From Actinobaculum massiliense (GTDB lineage: Bacteria > Actinomycetota > Actinomycetes > Actinomycetales > Actinomycetaceae): DNA of 64,000 nucleotides. Both the position numbers and the translations under genes were made by a program. How positions within the stretch are numbered: position 1 is the first letter of the stretch; each line of letters opens with the position of its first letter. The notes under the pieces were generated by a model. It saw nothing but the letters and a program-made list of their open reading frames with translations. It was not told the origin of the DNA and ran no database searches. The DNA lies in assembly GCF_001457435.1 (NCBI RefSeq), contig NZ_LN881717.1, positions 1,555,144 through 1,619,143 on the forward strand, given 5' to 3'. Of this stretch, positions 33,246-42,862 are shown in pieces.

Positions 33246-35750
33246 ATGAACCAGAACGAAGCAACAAAGTGGCGGCCGCGTCGGGTGGCCGGAAGAATCA
33301 TGGGGCTCGCGCTCCTCGCGATGCTCGCGCTCAGTGGTTGCGCCTCAACGGAACACTTTGGCGGCGGTGAAGGGGGAGTTTCCGGCGGCGAAGCCTCGCT
33401 GGTGCTTCCCGATCTGCACCAGGCAACGGCCTCGGGTGGCATCTCCGGTCGCACACTCCTGCTCGTCGGGTTATTGATTTGCGCCTGCGGTATGGCCTTC
33501 GGCTTGTTTAGTTATATGCAGCTCAAGCGCCTTCCGGTACATAAAGCGATGCTGGAAATCAGCGAGCTGATTTATTCCACCTGTAAGGCATACCTGCAGC
33601 GCCAGGGCCGCTTCCTTTTGATTCTGTGGGCATTCATTACCGTGGTGATGTTTGTTTACTACAAGTTCTTGGTCGAATTCCCATGGGGCAAGGTAGCGAT
33701 CATTATTGCCTTCTCGCTGATTGGCATGGGTGGCTCCTACGCCGTCGCCTGGTTTGGCATCCGGGTCAACACCTTCGCAAACTCCCGCATGTCCTTCGCC
33801 TCCCTGCGCGGCAAAGCACTTGATTTGCACAAGATCCCGCTCAAGGCGGGAATGTCGATTGGCATGGTGCTGATCTCCCTCGAGTTGTTCATGATGCTCA
33901 TCATTTTGCTCTTCTTGCCCGCTGATATTGCCGGCGCCTGCTTTATTGGCTTCGCTATTGGTGAGTCGCTAGGCGCTTCCGCCCTGCGCATCGCCGGCGG
34001 CATCTTCACCAAGATCGCCGATATCGGTGCTGACCTGATGAAGATCGTCTTCAAGATTGACGAAGACGACCTGCGCAACCCCGGCGTGATTGCCGACTGC
34101 ACGGGTGATAATGCGGGTGATTCGGTGGGTCCTTCCGCCGACGGTTTTGAAACCTACGGTGTGACCGGCGTAGCCCTGGTAACTTTCATTGTCCTCGCGG
34201 TTCACGAGCCGGCAACCCAGGCCACCCTGCTTGCCTGGGTGTTCATTGTGCGTGCCACCATGCTGATCTCTTCCGGGCTGGCCTACTGGCTCAATGGACT
34301 GTATGTTGCCGCCAAGTATCGGGACGCCGAGCGCATGGACTTTGAAAAGCCGCTGACCTCGCTGGTGTGGTTGACCTCAATTATCTGCATTGGCGTGAAC
34401 TACCTGGTCACCTGGTTTGTGCTTTCGCCCCAGCCGGGCGGCCTGTGGTGGCAGCTCGCCACCATCGTCACCTGCGGAACCCTCGCCGGTGCGCTCATCC
34501 CCGAGCTGGTCAAGGTATTCACCTCCACCAGCTCGCGCCACGTACAAGAGGTTGTGAAATCCTCTCAGCAGGGCGGCGCATCGCTGAATATTCTTTCCGG
34601 CGTGGTGGCCGGTAACTTCTCCGGTTACTGGCTGGGTATGTGCATCGTTGGCCTGATGGGTGTTGCCGCCTGGATCTCCACCCTCGGCATGGGTGACCTC
34701 ATGATTGCCCCGGTGGTCTTCGCCTTCGGCCTGGTGGCTTTCGGCTTCCTGGGGATGGGACCGGTGACCATCGCCGTCGACTCCTACGGCCCGGTGACCG
34801 ATAACGCCCAGTCCGTCTACGAGCTCTCGCGCATTGAAGCGATTGAGGGAATCGGCGGCCAAATCGAACGCGACTACGGTTTCACCCCGCAATGGGAGGG
34901 AGCCAAGCTGATGCTGGAGGAGAACGACGGCGCCGGAAACACTTTCAAGGCCACGGCCAAACCGGTGCTGATTGGAACCGCCGTCGTCGGCGCAACGACC
35001 ATGATCTTCTCCATCATTATTGGCCTCACCAACCACCTGAGCACCGGAATTGAATATCTCTCGCTTTTGCACGCGCCGTTCCTGCTGGGAATCGTTACCG
35101 GTGGCGCGGTGATCTACTGGTTCTCCGGAGCCTCGATCCAGGCCGTGACAACCGGCGCCTACCGCGCGGTGGATTTCATTAAGAACCACATCCGGCTGGA
35201 TGCCGATTCGGAGCGGGCCTCGGTGGAAGATTCGAAACGCGTGGTGGATATTTGCACCCAGTACGCCCAGCAAGGAATGCTGCAGATCTTCCTGGCGGTC
35301 TTCTTTGCCACCCTCGCCTTCGCGTTCGTGGAGCCCTTCTTCTTTATTGGCTACCTCATCTCAATCGCCATCTTCGGCCTCTATCAGGCGATTTACATGG
35401 CGAACGCCGGCGGTGCGTGGGATAACGCGAAGAAGATTGTGGAGGTTGACCTGCACGCGAAGGGGACCGCGCTACACGACGCCACGATCGTGGGCGATAC
35501 GGTGGGCGATCCCTTCAAGGACACCTCGTCGGTGGCGCTCAACCCGATCATTAAATTCACCACCCTCTTTGGCCTGCTGGCCGTCGAGCTGGCGGTGGCT
35601 CTTTCCGGGCAGGGTCTGCACGGTGTGGTCGTTGGCCTCGCCGTCGTGTTCTGCCTGATCTCGATGTTCTTCGTCTACCGTTCCTTCTACGGCATGCGGA
35701 TTAAGACGGAGATGGCGCCCGCTGACGCCGAAGAACCCATTGCCCAATAG
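33246..35750 (+). CDS. hppA: Membrane-bound cation-pumping pyrophosphatase
   Basis: 834 residues with about 16 membrane spans. Pyrophosphate-binding region: EDDLRNPGVIADCTGDNAGD, then SVGPSADGFETYGV. Late conserved parts are TDNAQSVYELS and GDTVGDPFKDTSSVALNPI. It couples PPi hydrolysis to H+ (or Na+) export. At the K+-dependence position the text is GNTFKAT, with Lys where K+-independent enzymes have it. This is suggestive only. The N-terminus is unusual: residues 1-32 form a lipoprotein-type signal (RRVAGRIMGLALLAMLALSGC) with lipobox L-S-G-C, followed by a Gly-rich linker before the first core span. A glycosyltransferase gene follows 28 bases downstream. Confidence 0.93.
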   Translation: MNQNEATKWRPRRVAGRIMGLALLAMLALSGCASTEHFGGGEGGVSGGEASLVLPDLHQATASGGISGRTLLLVGLLICACGMAFGLFSYMQLKRLPVHKAMLEISELIYSTCKAYLQRQGRFLLILWAFITVVMFVYYKFLVEFPWGKVAIIIAFSLIGMGGSYAVAWFGIRVNTFANSRMSFASLRGKALDLHKIPLKAGMSIGMVLISLELFMMLIILLFLPADIAGACFIGFAIGESLGASALRIAGGIFTKIADIGADLMKIVFKIDEDDLRNPGVIADCTGDNAGDSVGPSADGFETYGVTGVALVTFIVLAVHEPATQATLLAWVFIVRATMLISSGLAYWLNGLYVAAKYRDAERMDFEKPLTSLVWLTSIICIGVNYLVTWFVLSPQPGGLWWQLATIVTCGTLAGALIPELVKVFTSTSSRHVQEVVKSSQQGGASLNILSGVVAGNFSGYWLGMCIVGLMGVAAWISTLGMGDLMIAPVVFAFGLVAFGFLGMGPVTIAVDSYGPVTDNAQSVYELSRIEAIEGIGGQIERDYGFTPQWEGAKLMLEENDGAGNTFKATAKPVLIGTAVVGATTMIFSIIIGLTNHLSTGIEYLSLLHAPFLLGIVTGGAVIYWFSGASIQAVTTGAYRAVDFIKNHIRLDADSERASVEDSKRVVDICTQYAQQGMLQIFLAVFFATLAFAFVEPFFFIGYLISIAIFGLYQAIYMANAGGAWDNAKKIVEVDLHAKGTALHDATIVGDTVGDPFKDTSSVALNPIIKFTTLFGLLAVELAVALSGQGLHGVVVGLAVVFCLISMFFVYRSFYGMRIKTEMAPADAEEPIAQ

Positions 35751-35778
35751 TCACCGTCATCACGAAAGGAGAACGGTC

Positions 35779-36843
35779 ATGAAAATTGCGATTAAACGAA
35801 GCAAAACCGTTGTTGACGAGGCGGGATCGGTTGTTGGGCACGAGGCCGGCGATACGCTGGTGCGCCGCCTCCTGCGGCTTTTTCCCGACGCCGTCCTAAT
35901 TGGCCCGGTGGCCCGCCGCGGCCCGGGAACGCGAATCCTCCCGATCGAGGCAATCGACCCGGAGGCCGTGGTGATCAATATGGACGTTATTGATTCCCTC
36001 GGCTTGTGGAATTCGCTGTACGAAGCCGCGTGTGGCACCCGCCCGAAGATTATGAACTTCGTATGGTTCCCGGTGGGCGACTTCATTGAGCGGGAGCAGA
36101 TCTCCGCCCTCGCGCTCTCTTGCGCGCTTTTCCCGACCTTCGCTAACTCCGAGCGCACGGCCGGAGAAGTACGTGAGGTGATCTCCCGCTGGACGGTGCA
36201 GGATATCGCCCAGCAGGCCCGCCTGGCCTGGGTGAACCTCGGCTTCCGCCTCGATCACGTCAAACCGCGCGAGGAAACCCAAACTCCGGTGGTCCTCTAC
36301 CCGGCGATTTACGTTTCCGCTCGCAAGCGGCCGGACTTCTTTATGGACGTCCTAGAGAAGGTGGAAAAGGAAATTCCGTTGCGGGTGGAGATGCGCCTGG
36401 ACGAGTCTCATCTGGTTTCCGCCAAGGCTATGGATATGGCCCGCCCTCGCTGGGTGTGGACGGGGCCGTTGCTCGCCTCCCGCGATTCCTACTGGGAGGC
36501 CCTCGCTCGCACGACGGCGTTGCTTGCAACTTCGCTGGAAGAGTCCTACGGCCTGATGTACGTGGAGGCGATGGGCGCGGGAGTGGTGGCAGTTTTGCCC
36601 GATCTTCCTTGGGCCCGCGTCCTGGTTCCGGAAGGGTATCCGTTCTTTTACCCGGCGGACGACGCCGAAGCCGCGCAACGAGTTCTCACCCAGGTACTTC
36701 GGGACACCGCGACGGCGCGTGGTCGCCTAGACGAACTCGTGGGTGGGTCATTCGTGGAGTGGATCCAAGCCCACCACTCCGATGACACCTTCGATCGCGA
36801 AATTATCTCCGCGGTCGGCGGCTGGTTCCCGGAGAAGGAATAG
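35779..36843 (+). CDS. GT-B type glycosyltransferase-like protein
   Basis: 354 residues from ATG 35779, with AAAGGAG upstream. The N-terminal Rossmann-like half has GDTLVRRLLRLFPDAVLIGP. The C-terminal half shows the donor-site pattern LATSLEESYGLMYVEAMGAGVVAVLPD, equivalent to the SxxEGFGLxxLEAMAxG motif of GT4 enzymes. No membrane spans or signal peptide, so cytoplasmic. The donor and acceptor are not readable. It follows hppA closely and is convergent with a PLP enzyme, with two bases between stops. A role in cell-surface or nucleotide-sugar biosynthesis is inference. Confidence 0.72.
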   Translation: MKIAIKRSKTVVDEAGSVVGHEAGDTLVRRLLRLFPDAVLIGPVARRGPGTRILPIEAIDPEAVVINMDVIDSLGLWNSLYEAACGTRPKIMNFVWFPVGDFIEREQISALALSCALFPTFANSERTAGEVREVISRWTVQDIAQQARLAWVNLGFRLDHVKPREETQTPVVLYPAIYVSARKRPDFFMDVLEKVEKEIPLRVEMRLDESHLVSAKAMDMARPRWVWTGPLLASRDSYWEALARTTALLATSLEESYGLMYVEAMGAGVVAVLPDLPWARVLVPEGYPFFYPADDAEAAQRVLTQVLRDTATARGRLDELVGGSFVEWIQAHHSDDTFDREIISAVGGWFPEKE

Positions 36844-36845
36844 CG

Positions 36846-38063
36846 CTAATCCTCGCGGCTATGACGGCGCGACGGAAGGCTGGCTCGCACTTTTGCAACG
36901 GCGCGAGCAACAACGGCCATATCCGCCGCGCCGTATCTTTGATCAATTGGCAGAGCCAACACGCCGGGCCAGGCCGGCGAGGCGGTGAGCGGTGGCCAAT
37001 AAGCGGGGGTATAGATGCCTTCCTCAGCCAGCGCGGCGCTTGCCGCGGCGGCCGAGGCCGCTCCTTCCGGCCAGCTCAGTGCGAGCGCGTAACAGCCGGT
37101 GGAAATAATGCGCGGAATCTTCGACCGCGCCGAGCTTTCGGCCTGGGAACCGCCAGCCGGGGCGCCGCCAGCCCGGGCGCCGCCGGTGACGCCGGCTTCC
37201 GCCAAGCATCGGGCTAGCGTCCTCGCATTGGCACGCCGGGCGCGAGCAATGCCCTCCCAAGCCACGCGGCAAAGGATCCCTGCGGCCCGCGTGCTGATGG
37301 AGACGGGAGAGATAGCGGCGTCGACTGCATCCTCGGCGGCGTTGTTTTCTCCGGTTTGGATGCGGCGCCAGGCGAGGCTACTCGCGGTTTCATCAATGGC
37401 GCCGCGCGCTCCCGATGCCGGCAAGTTTTCGCCCAACGCCCAGGCTCCATCCGGTATAGGCACCCATTTGCGCAGGCTCGCCAGGGCGAAATTCGCCCAG
37501 CGGGGCCGTGCTGCGGGGAGTTGCCGATCTAGCAAGCGCGGCGAATGCGGCTCATCGAAATACGGCCGTGCTTCGGGCAGTTGCCAGTAGCTCGGCACGT
37601 CGTGGGTGAGGTCGCCAATGACGTATCCGCCGCGGGCGGTAAACGCTTCCAGAGCGCGAAGGAGGTCCTCGCCGGGCTGGTTCCCAAAGGTGGTAGCCAC
37701 AAGAACGGCCGAGGGTTGCGAGCTTCCTCGGCCATAGGCAGCCACGTGCGCTGGCTCGGGTAGTAGATCTTCGCCGACCTTGAGGTAATCGATACCCAAG
37801 CCCTCAAGCTCCAGGGGCTCGGCCATGGTCCAGCAAAAATAGTTCGGCATACCCACTCGCCGCACCCCGAGATCGCGCAAGGCACGGGCAATAAGCGAAA
37901 GCGCCTGACGCCCGGAGGCGGTGTAATGGGCGGTGGCGGTTCCCGGCGCTCGCGGAACGCGGCGAGGGGAGGGAATCAGAAAATCCTCCGCCAGTGGCTG
38001 GGCAAACTCGCCGCCCACTTCTCGCGCGGGAGCGCTAGCTACCCGGTTTTCTAGATCGCACAC
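36846..38063 (-). CDS. DegT/aspartate-aminotransferase-fold PLP protein, putative
   Basis: 405 residues. HYTASGRQALSLIARAL near the start is the substrate/PLP-phosphate loop of fold-type I enzymes. GYVIGDLTHDVPSYW carries the Asp that contacts the PLP ring, and FALASLRKWVPIPDGAW holds the candidate Schiff-base Lys (S-L-R-K-W). These match the DegT/DnrJ/EryC1 sugar-aminotransferase class in layout, but overall similarity seems low. A stretch near 300-320 is Gly/Ala/Pro rich (ARAGGAPAGGS). It stands next to the glycosyltransferase, so a sugar-modifying role is possible. The substrate is unknown. Confidence 0.62.
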   Translation of the reverse strand: MCDLENRVASAPAREVGGEFAQPLAEDFLIPSPRRVPRAPGTATAHYTASGRQALSLIARALRDLGVRRVGMPNYFCWTMAEPLELEGLGIDYLKVGEDLLPEPAHVAAYGRGSSQPSAVLVATTFGNQPGEDLLRALEAFTARGGYVIGDLTHDVPSYWQLPEARPYFDEPHSPRLLDRQLPAARPRWANFALASLRKWVPIPDGAWALGENLPASGARGAIDETASSLAWRRIQTGENNAAEDAVDAAISPVSISTRAAGILCRVAWEGIARARRANARTLARCLAEAGVTGGARAGGAPAGGSQAESSARSKIPRIISTGCYALALSWPEGAASAAAASAALAEEGIYTPAYWPPLTASPAWPGVLALPIDQRYGAADMAVVARAVAKVRASLPSRRHSRED

Positions 38064-38116
38064 TTTTGCCTCGGATTTTCCCGCCTTCGTCTACCTGCTG
38101 GGCCGCCGCCTGACCC

Positions 38117-39082
38117 TCAAGAAATAACCGGTCGGCCGGGCACAAAGGTGGGGTCGTAGCCAAGCTTTTGGCACACCCAGGCGATGATCTCGTCGATTAC
38201 TTCGGGCTGATACCAGTAGGCATCGCCGTGGCCCGCCTCGGGAATAATCCGCAAGGAAACCTCGGCGCCGATGCTTTGGCATGCTTCGAACATATCGATT
38301 GAAAGCCTGATCGGAACCAGATCGTCCGCGCCGCCATGCAATAAGAAAAGCGGCGGCTGATCGGCGCGAATATGCGAAATAGGAGCCGCCTGGCGCGCGG
38401 CAGGTAGGGCCTGCGCGAAGGGAAGTGGATCCTCCACCCCTCGCACCACGGCCAGCGCCAGGGAGACGAGGTTATCATCAGTGCCCTGGGCGGCACTGGA
38501 AATATTGGCCGGATCCGCATCGGGATGGAGGAAATACGAGACCCCGTAGAGGGACACGGCCGCGGCGATCTCGCACTGGGACGGATCAACAGCGTCGGGA
38601 AGAAAAGTGGAGGTTCCGGAGGTTACGGCGAGCATTTGGGCAATGAAGCCGCCCGCCGAATCGCCCAGCACCGAGATTCTTTCGGGGTCGACGCCGAAGT
38701 CGCGTGCGTGGGTGCGCAGATAGGCGATTGCGGCTTTGGCATCTTCGATTTGCGCCGGGAAGCGATGGGGGATAGTGGAGTATTCGACGCTTGCCACCAC
38801 GAAGCCAGCCTGCGCGAAGGCGGTGCGTAGTTGCTGAAAATTCCCGGTATGGGCGCGCACGAAAGAGCCGCCGGTAAAGAAGAGCAGGGCCGGGTGGGGC
38901 CCAACTTCATCCGGCGTGAGGATCTCCATGTGGAGCTCGCGCGGCCAGTGCGTGTCATGAGTTTGCCGGTACGTCATCCTCCCAAAGGAAATGACCTTCC
39001 GCCGCGTGAGTTCCTGGGGGCGAATGTCCGCGCCTTGTATGCCGTCAAAAATTCCAGCCACCTTAACCTCTTCCGTCTGCAC
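38117..39082 (-). CDS. Alpha/beta hydrolase (esterase/lipase family)
   Basis: 321 residues, no signal peptide. The oxyanion region is LLFFTGGSFVRAHTGN (GGS in place of HGGG). The nucleophile elbow is VLGDSAGGFIAQ. The Asp is in LLHGGADDLVPIRLS and the His in PEAGHGDAYWYQ. The order Ser-Asp-His is complete, so it should be active, on short-chain or carboxylester substrates. It lies 53 bases upstream of the PLP gene in the same direction. Divergent from osmC. Confidence 0.88.
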   Translation of the reverse strand: MQTEEVKVAGIFDGIQGADIRPQELTRRKVISFGRMTYRQTHDTHWPRELHMEILTPDEVGPHPALLFFTGGSFVRAHTGNFQQLRTAFAQAGFVVASVEYSTIPHRFPAQIEDAKAAIAYLRTHARDFGVDPERISVLGDSAGGFIAQMLAVTSGTSTFLPDAVDPSQCEIAAAVSLYGVSYFLHPDADPANISSAAQGTDDNLVSLALAVVRGVEDPLPFAQALPAARQAAPISHIRADQPPLFLLHGGADDLVPIRLSIDMFEACQSIGAEVSLRIIPEAGHGDAYWYQPEVIDEIIAWVCQKLGYDPTFVPGRPVIS

Positions 39083-39271
39083 TAGTGCCTGCCGCCTAGT
39101 GTAGGCCGCTAGCGAGGGGGAAATGCCAGGAGGGAAATTGGGGCTTTGAGAATGGGAGTTTACCGGGCGGGTCTGCGATACTTGGAAGTGCTTGCGGTCA
39201 CTTGGCCGGCTCTGCGTGGCGCCGCGGCGAGCGCGGCGGACGCGGCCAAGAAATCGCTAAGGGAGGCGGAG

Positions 39272-39682
39272 ATGGCAACCAGGGAAGTCTGGGGAGAGCG
39301 GCGCGGAAGCCTGCACTACGTAGGGCGCAACGCGCGCGGAGCAACGGTGGAAATCGGCAAAGGTGAAGGTCAATTCTCGCCCGGAGAGTTGCTGAAACTG
39401 GCACTCGCGGGATGCGCGGCACTTTCGGCTGACCATCGTTTGGAAACCAAGCTCGGTGAAGATTTCGAAGCGGAGCTGGATGTGGACGCCACCTACGACG
39501 AGGCGGGAAACCGGTACACGGCCTTTGCCGTCGCGCTTCACACCGATCTAGGGGAACTCCCGGAGGCGGAAGTCCAGTTGCTTAAGGAACGGGCAATTCG
39601 CGCGATTGAACGGATCTGCACGGTCGGGCGCACGCTTGACGCCGGAACAAACCACACGATTGATATTCAAAGAAATAACTGA
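39272..39682 (+). CDS. OsmC-family peroxidase-like protein
   Basis: 136 residues from ATG 39272, with GGGAGG upstream. The ORF extends further 5' but without a better start. The two conserved cysteines of the family are in LALAGCAALSADH and ERICTVGRTL. OsmC/Ohr proteins reduce organic hydroperoxides using the cysteine pair. The C-terminus DAGTNHTIDIQ is as usual. Transaldolase starts 9 bases downstream, so both form one operon. Confidence 0.9.
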   Translation: MATREVWGERRGSLHYVGRNARGATVEIGKGEGQFSPGELLKLALAGCAALSADHRLETKLGEDFEAELDVDATYDEAGNRYTAFAVALHTDLGELPEAEVQLLKERAIRAIERICTVGRTLDAGTNHTIDIQRNN

Positions 39683-39691
39683 GGAGAAACA

Positions 39692-40798
39692 ATGACACGT
39701 CGAACCGAACAGCTCGCCAATGAGGGCGTAAGCATCTGGCTAGATGACCTTTCACGCGAGCGAATTACTAGCGGGAATTTGGCCAATCTAATTGAGAACC
39801 GGGACGTAACGGGCGTTACCACCAATCCCACAATTTTCGCCGCGGCCTTGCGCAACGGGGAGTCCTACGCCGAACAGGTAAAGGAAGTCGCGGAGAAGGG
39901 GCTTTCCGGGGACGAGGCAATTTTCGAGATCATCACCGAAGACGTTCGCAATGCCTGCGACGTGATGCGTCCGGTTTACGAAGCAACCTCGGGTGAGGAT
40001 GGGCGCGTCTCGATTGAAGTTTCCCCCGAGCTCGCCTTCGAAACCGAAGCTACCGCGCAGCAGGCTAAGCAGCTGTGGGAGAAGGTGGATCGGCCCAATG
40101 CCATGATCAAGATCCCTGCCACCAAGGAGGGCTTGCCGGCGATTACCGAGGTTATTGGTGCTGGAATCTCCGTGAACGTGACGCTGATTTTCTCCCGTGA
40201 GCGCTATCGGGAAGTCATCGAGGCCTACCTCGCCGGACTGGAGAAGGCTCAGGAAGCCGGCCACGCGCTAGAGGGAATCCGCTCCGTTGCTTCCTTCTTT
40301 GTTTCGCGCGTCGATACCGAGGTGGATAAGCGGCTCGAGGAAATCGGCGCCGACGGCGCTCTTGCGTTGCGTGGCATGGCCGGCGTGGCTAATGCGCGCC
40401 TGGCTTACGAGTTGTTTGAGGAGGCTTTCGCGGGTGAGCGGTGGGCAAAGCTTGCCGATGCCGGTGCTCATATCCAGCGTCCGCTCTGGGCCTCAACTGG
40501 GGTTAAGAACACCGCCTATCCCGATACCCTCTACGTAACGGATCTGGTGGCTCCGAATACCGTGAATACCATGCCGGAAAAGACGCTGGAGGCGACGTTT
40601 GATCATGCCGAGATTTCCGGGGATGCGGTGACGCCGAATATCGAGGATGCGCACGCCACCTTCAAGGCGCTGGAAAAAGCCGGGGTGGATCTGAAAGACG
40701 TCACCGACCAGCTTGAGCGCGAGGGCGTGGAGAAGTTCATCGTCTCTTGGAAGGAACTTCAGGACACCGTGAACCAGGCCATCGCTGAAGCCAACTAG
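39692..40798 (+). CDS. tal: Transaldolase
   Basis: 368 residues, the length of the actinobacterial TalA type. The Schiff-base Lys is in [16 protein letters not shown], the early motif is [13 protein letters not shown], and [17 protein letters not shown] is conserved. It transfers the dihydroxyacetone unit in the non-oxidative pentose phosphate pathway. SD GAGGAG. It lies 9 bases after osmC. Directly after the stop codon the last codons are repeated twice more in degenerate form, and then comes a strong bidirectional terminator. Confidence 0.95.
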   Translation: MTRRTEQLANEGVSIWLDDLSRERITSGNLANLIENRDVTGVTTNPTIFAAALRNGESYAEQVKEVAEKGLSGDEAIFEIITEDVRNACDVMRPVYEATSGEDGRVSIEVSPELAFETEATAQQAKQLWEKVDRPNAMIKIPATKEGLPAITEVIGAGISVNVTLIFSRERYREVIEAYLAGLEKAQEAGHALEGIRSVASFFVSRVDTEVDKRLEEIGADGALALRGMAGVANARLAYELFEEAFAGERWAKLADAGAHIQRPLWASTGVKNTAYPDTLYVTDLVAPNTVNTMPEKTLEATFDHAEISGDAVTPNIEDAHATFKALEKAGVDLKDVTDQLEREGVEKFIVSWKELQDTVNQAIAEAN

Positions 40799-40882
40799 GA
40801 GCATAAGCCAAGTAGCGCCGAAGCCACCAACTAGGCGCATTAGCTAAGCAGCGCCGAAACTAACTAGGCGCATAAGCCAAGC
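40783..40882 (+). repeat. Three degenerate tandem copies spanning the tal stop codon
   Basis: Units of about 33-36 bases share GCCGAAGCCAACTAGG and GCATAAGCCAAG. The first unit includes the real tal stop (GCCAACTAG). The next two repeat the last codons and stop, drifted and with a 3-base insertion. It looks like slippage duplication of a gene end. Confidence 0.7.
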
Positions 40883-40915
40883 CTGGTGCTTGAGGGCCGG
40901 CCTAGCGAATACGCC

Positions 40916-40955
40916 GCAGGGTGGGAAGGAGTACCAAAATTCCTTCCCACCCTGC
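40916..40955. terminator. Bidirectional terminator between tal and the second OFA carrier
   Basis: A 15-bp perfect stem (GCAGGGTGGGAAGGA with its complement) around a 10-base A-rich loop, between convergent genes. Confidence 0.8.
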
Positions 40956-41065
40956 TGTGGTCTAGAGCCTTACACGGGCCGGTCAAAATGGGCATAGCGC
41001 GGGCAAGCGCTCCAGAGCCGTTGCGCCTGCCCGCGTGGCTTGTTTGCCTCGCGCGGCCAGAAAAC

Positions 41066-42862
41066 CTAGGCGTCCTGGCCGACTAAAAGGTCGCGATACC
41101 AGGAGGATTCACGCCAGATTCCATCCTGGAAATCACCCAGCGTCCATTCTTCCTCGCCCCAGCTACGGCTAGTGAGCGAATCGGAATCGAGGGCTGAATC
41201 ATGCCAGTCGGCCCCGCGATCACCGGCTTCCGCGTGAGCTTGGGTGCGAGCGTCGATATCGCGCATAAGGTCGCGGAAACGGTTGATCTTCCCGAGTTTC
41301 TCCTGCGCTTCGAGGGAGAGCGGCGGTCGAAGCGTTTCCATATAGCGATTGGTGCGGTCGGAGCGCTCCGCCTTGCGTTCAGCAATGCGCTGCTTGCGCA
41401 GGGTGCGCTCTTCCTCGGTTTCATTCCGGTGTGGCATGGCAACGTCGAGGAGCTTATCTCCGGCGTCGCGCACCTTCTCGCCCGCCTCCAGAATCTTGCT
41501 ACCGGCGCGGCGCAACCCAGCACGCAACGTGGGGGCGTCGTCGTCGGCCTGCTCCTTGGTCCACGTTTCGACGCGGAGGATAGAGACCACGCGGCGGGCG
41601 GCGTTGTAGAGGCGCTGCGCCATCATGAGGTACAGGGTGAGAACGAAACCAACGAGGGAAATTAGGGCGGCCCCGTAGAACGTGCCCTGGTAGGCCCAGC
41701 GGCCCGCGGAGGGGTCGTAAAGGGCGGTCGACAGCGGCGCGGAAACCCAGGTGGCTACCGCGTATCCCCAGTACATGAGGGCCCAGTTCGATCCCAGGTA
41801 CGTGGTACCGAAGGTGCGGCCGGTGAAGGGCGTGTACATGGCGCCCAGCGAGCCGTTGGCGCAACCAAGCACCACGATCGCGCCCAGGTAAAGCCCCAGG
41901 GTGGGCGCCAGTGATAGCCCGATAAGCGCGCACATGGTGGCCCCGAAAATAAGGACCAGGCAACGGTGGCCGCCAATGCGGTCGAAAAGAGCTCCACCCA
42001 AAAACGACCCGCAGGCGCCGGCGATGGTGGTGATCGAGACAACCAGACCACCGGCGGCAATGGCGGCCGGAGAGGAAGGATCTGCAAAAAGCTGCGTGCG
42101 CGCAATAAGCGACGAAGAACCGATCATCATGGCCCCGGCCGTGGAGGCGCAGGCGTAGATGACGAAGAGGAAATAGAAGCGGCGCGTCTTCAGCATTTGC
42201 TTGGGCGTGAGGTCGCCGTAGACACCGGCGGCGCTGCTTTTACCTTCGGGCGGCTGGTATCCGGCGGGCATCCAGCCGGGCTCGGGATTGCGCGTTAGAA
42301 GCGCCCCGGTGCAGGTGAAGAGTAGGAAGACTAAACCAAGAATTTGGAAGGTGGCTCCCGCGCCCACGGTCGGAATGAGGAGCGAGGCGGCCAGGATCGA
42401 AGCCAAAGCCGTCGCCACATTCGCCACCGCGACCAGAAGTCCGGAGACGGCGCCGCGCCGATCCGGGCACCACCGCTGAGCGGTGGAAAGTGCGGGGGAG
42501 TAGGCGAAGCCATTTCCGATGCCGCCCATCACGCAGAAAGTGAAGTACAGCATCGGTACGGAGCTGGCGAATCCGGTGAGGATCCACGCTAATCCGTAAA
42601 TGAAACCGCCGGTCAAGATCACCCGCCGCGGGCCAATCCGATCCGATAGCGAACCGGCGAAAAGCCCCGTCAGCACCTGCATGGTTTGGAAAACTGGGTA
42701 AATCCAGGCAAGCTGGCCCATTGACCATCCGCGCGCCTCGGCCAAAGCCGGAATAACCACCGACATCACGCCAACGGCGGAGAGACAGAAAATAACGAAA
42801 CAGGTGCCCGTCACGATGCCGCTACGGCCAACCCGATTGAAACTAGTGAATAAGGTCGTCAC
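41066..42862 (-). CDS. MFS transporter, OFA family, with long cytoplasmic C-terminal tail
   Basis: 598 residues from GTG 42862, with AAGGAGG about 8 bases upstream. A much longer ORF upstream is not needed. Twelve spans in the first 430 residues: GIVTGTCFVIFCLSAVGVM, a GSLSDRIGPRRVILTGG loop and GNGFAYSPALSTAQRWCPDRRG, matching the OFA family. The last about 165 residues form a charged tail with an amphipathic coiled region (EEERTLRKQRIAERKAERSD). They end in an acidic, Trp-rich segment (SWGEEEWTLGDF). Such a tail is not part of standard OFA carriers and may bind a partner or regulate transport. Substrate likely a small monocarboxylate. Confidence 0.85.
   Translation of the reverse strand: MTTLFTSFNRVGRSGIVTGTCFVIFCLSAVGVMSVVIPALAEARGWSMGQLAWIYPVFQTMQVLTGLFAGSLSDRIGPRRVILTGGFIYGLAWILTGFASSVPMLYFTFCVMGGIGNGFAYSPALSTAQRWCPDRRGAVSGLLVAVANVATALASILAASLLIPTVGAGATFQILGLVFLLFTCTGALLTRNPEPGWMPAGYQPPEGKSSAAGVYGDLTPKQMLKTRRFYFLFVIYACASTAGAMMIGSSSLIARTQLFADPSSPAAIAAGGLVVSITTIAGACGSFLGGALFDRIGGHRCLVLIFGATMCALIGLSLAPTLGLYLGAIVVLGCANGSLGAMYTPFTGRTFGTTYLGSNWALMYWGYAVATWVSAPLSTALYDPSAGRWAYQGTFYGAALISLVGFVLTLYLMMAQRLYNAARRVVSILRVETWTKEQADDDAPTLRAGLRRAGSKILEAGEKVRDAGDKLLDVAMPHRNETEEERTLRKQRIAERKAERSDRTNRYMETLRPPLSLEAQEKLGKINRFRDLMRDIDARTQAHAEAGDRGADWHDSALDSDSLTSRSWGEEEWTLGDFQDGIWRESSWYRDLLVGQDA

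Noticed and set aside
34377..35273. 298-residue minus-strand ORF opposite hppA
   Set aside because: His/Gly/Arg-rich translation typical of an antisense frame.
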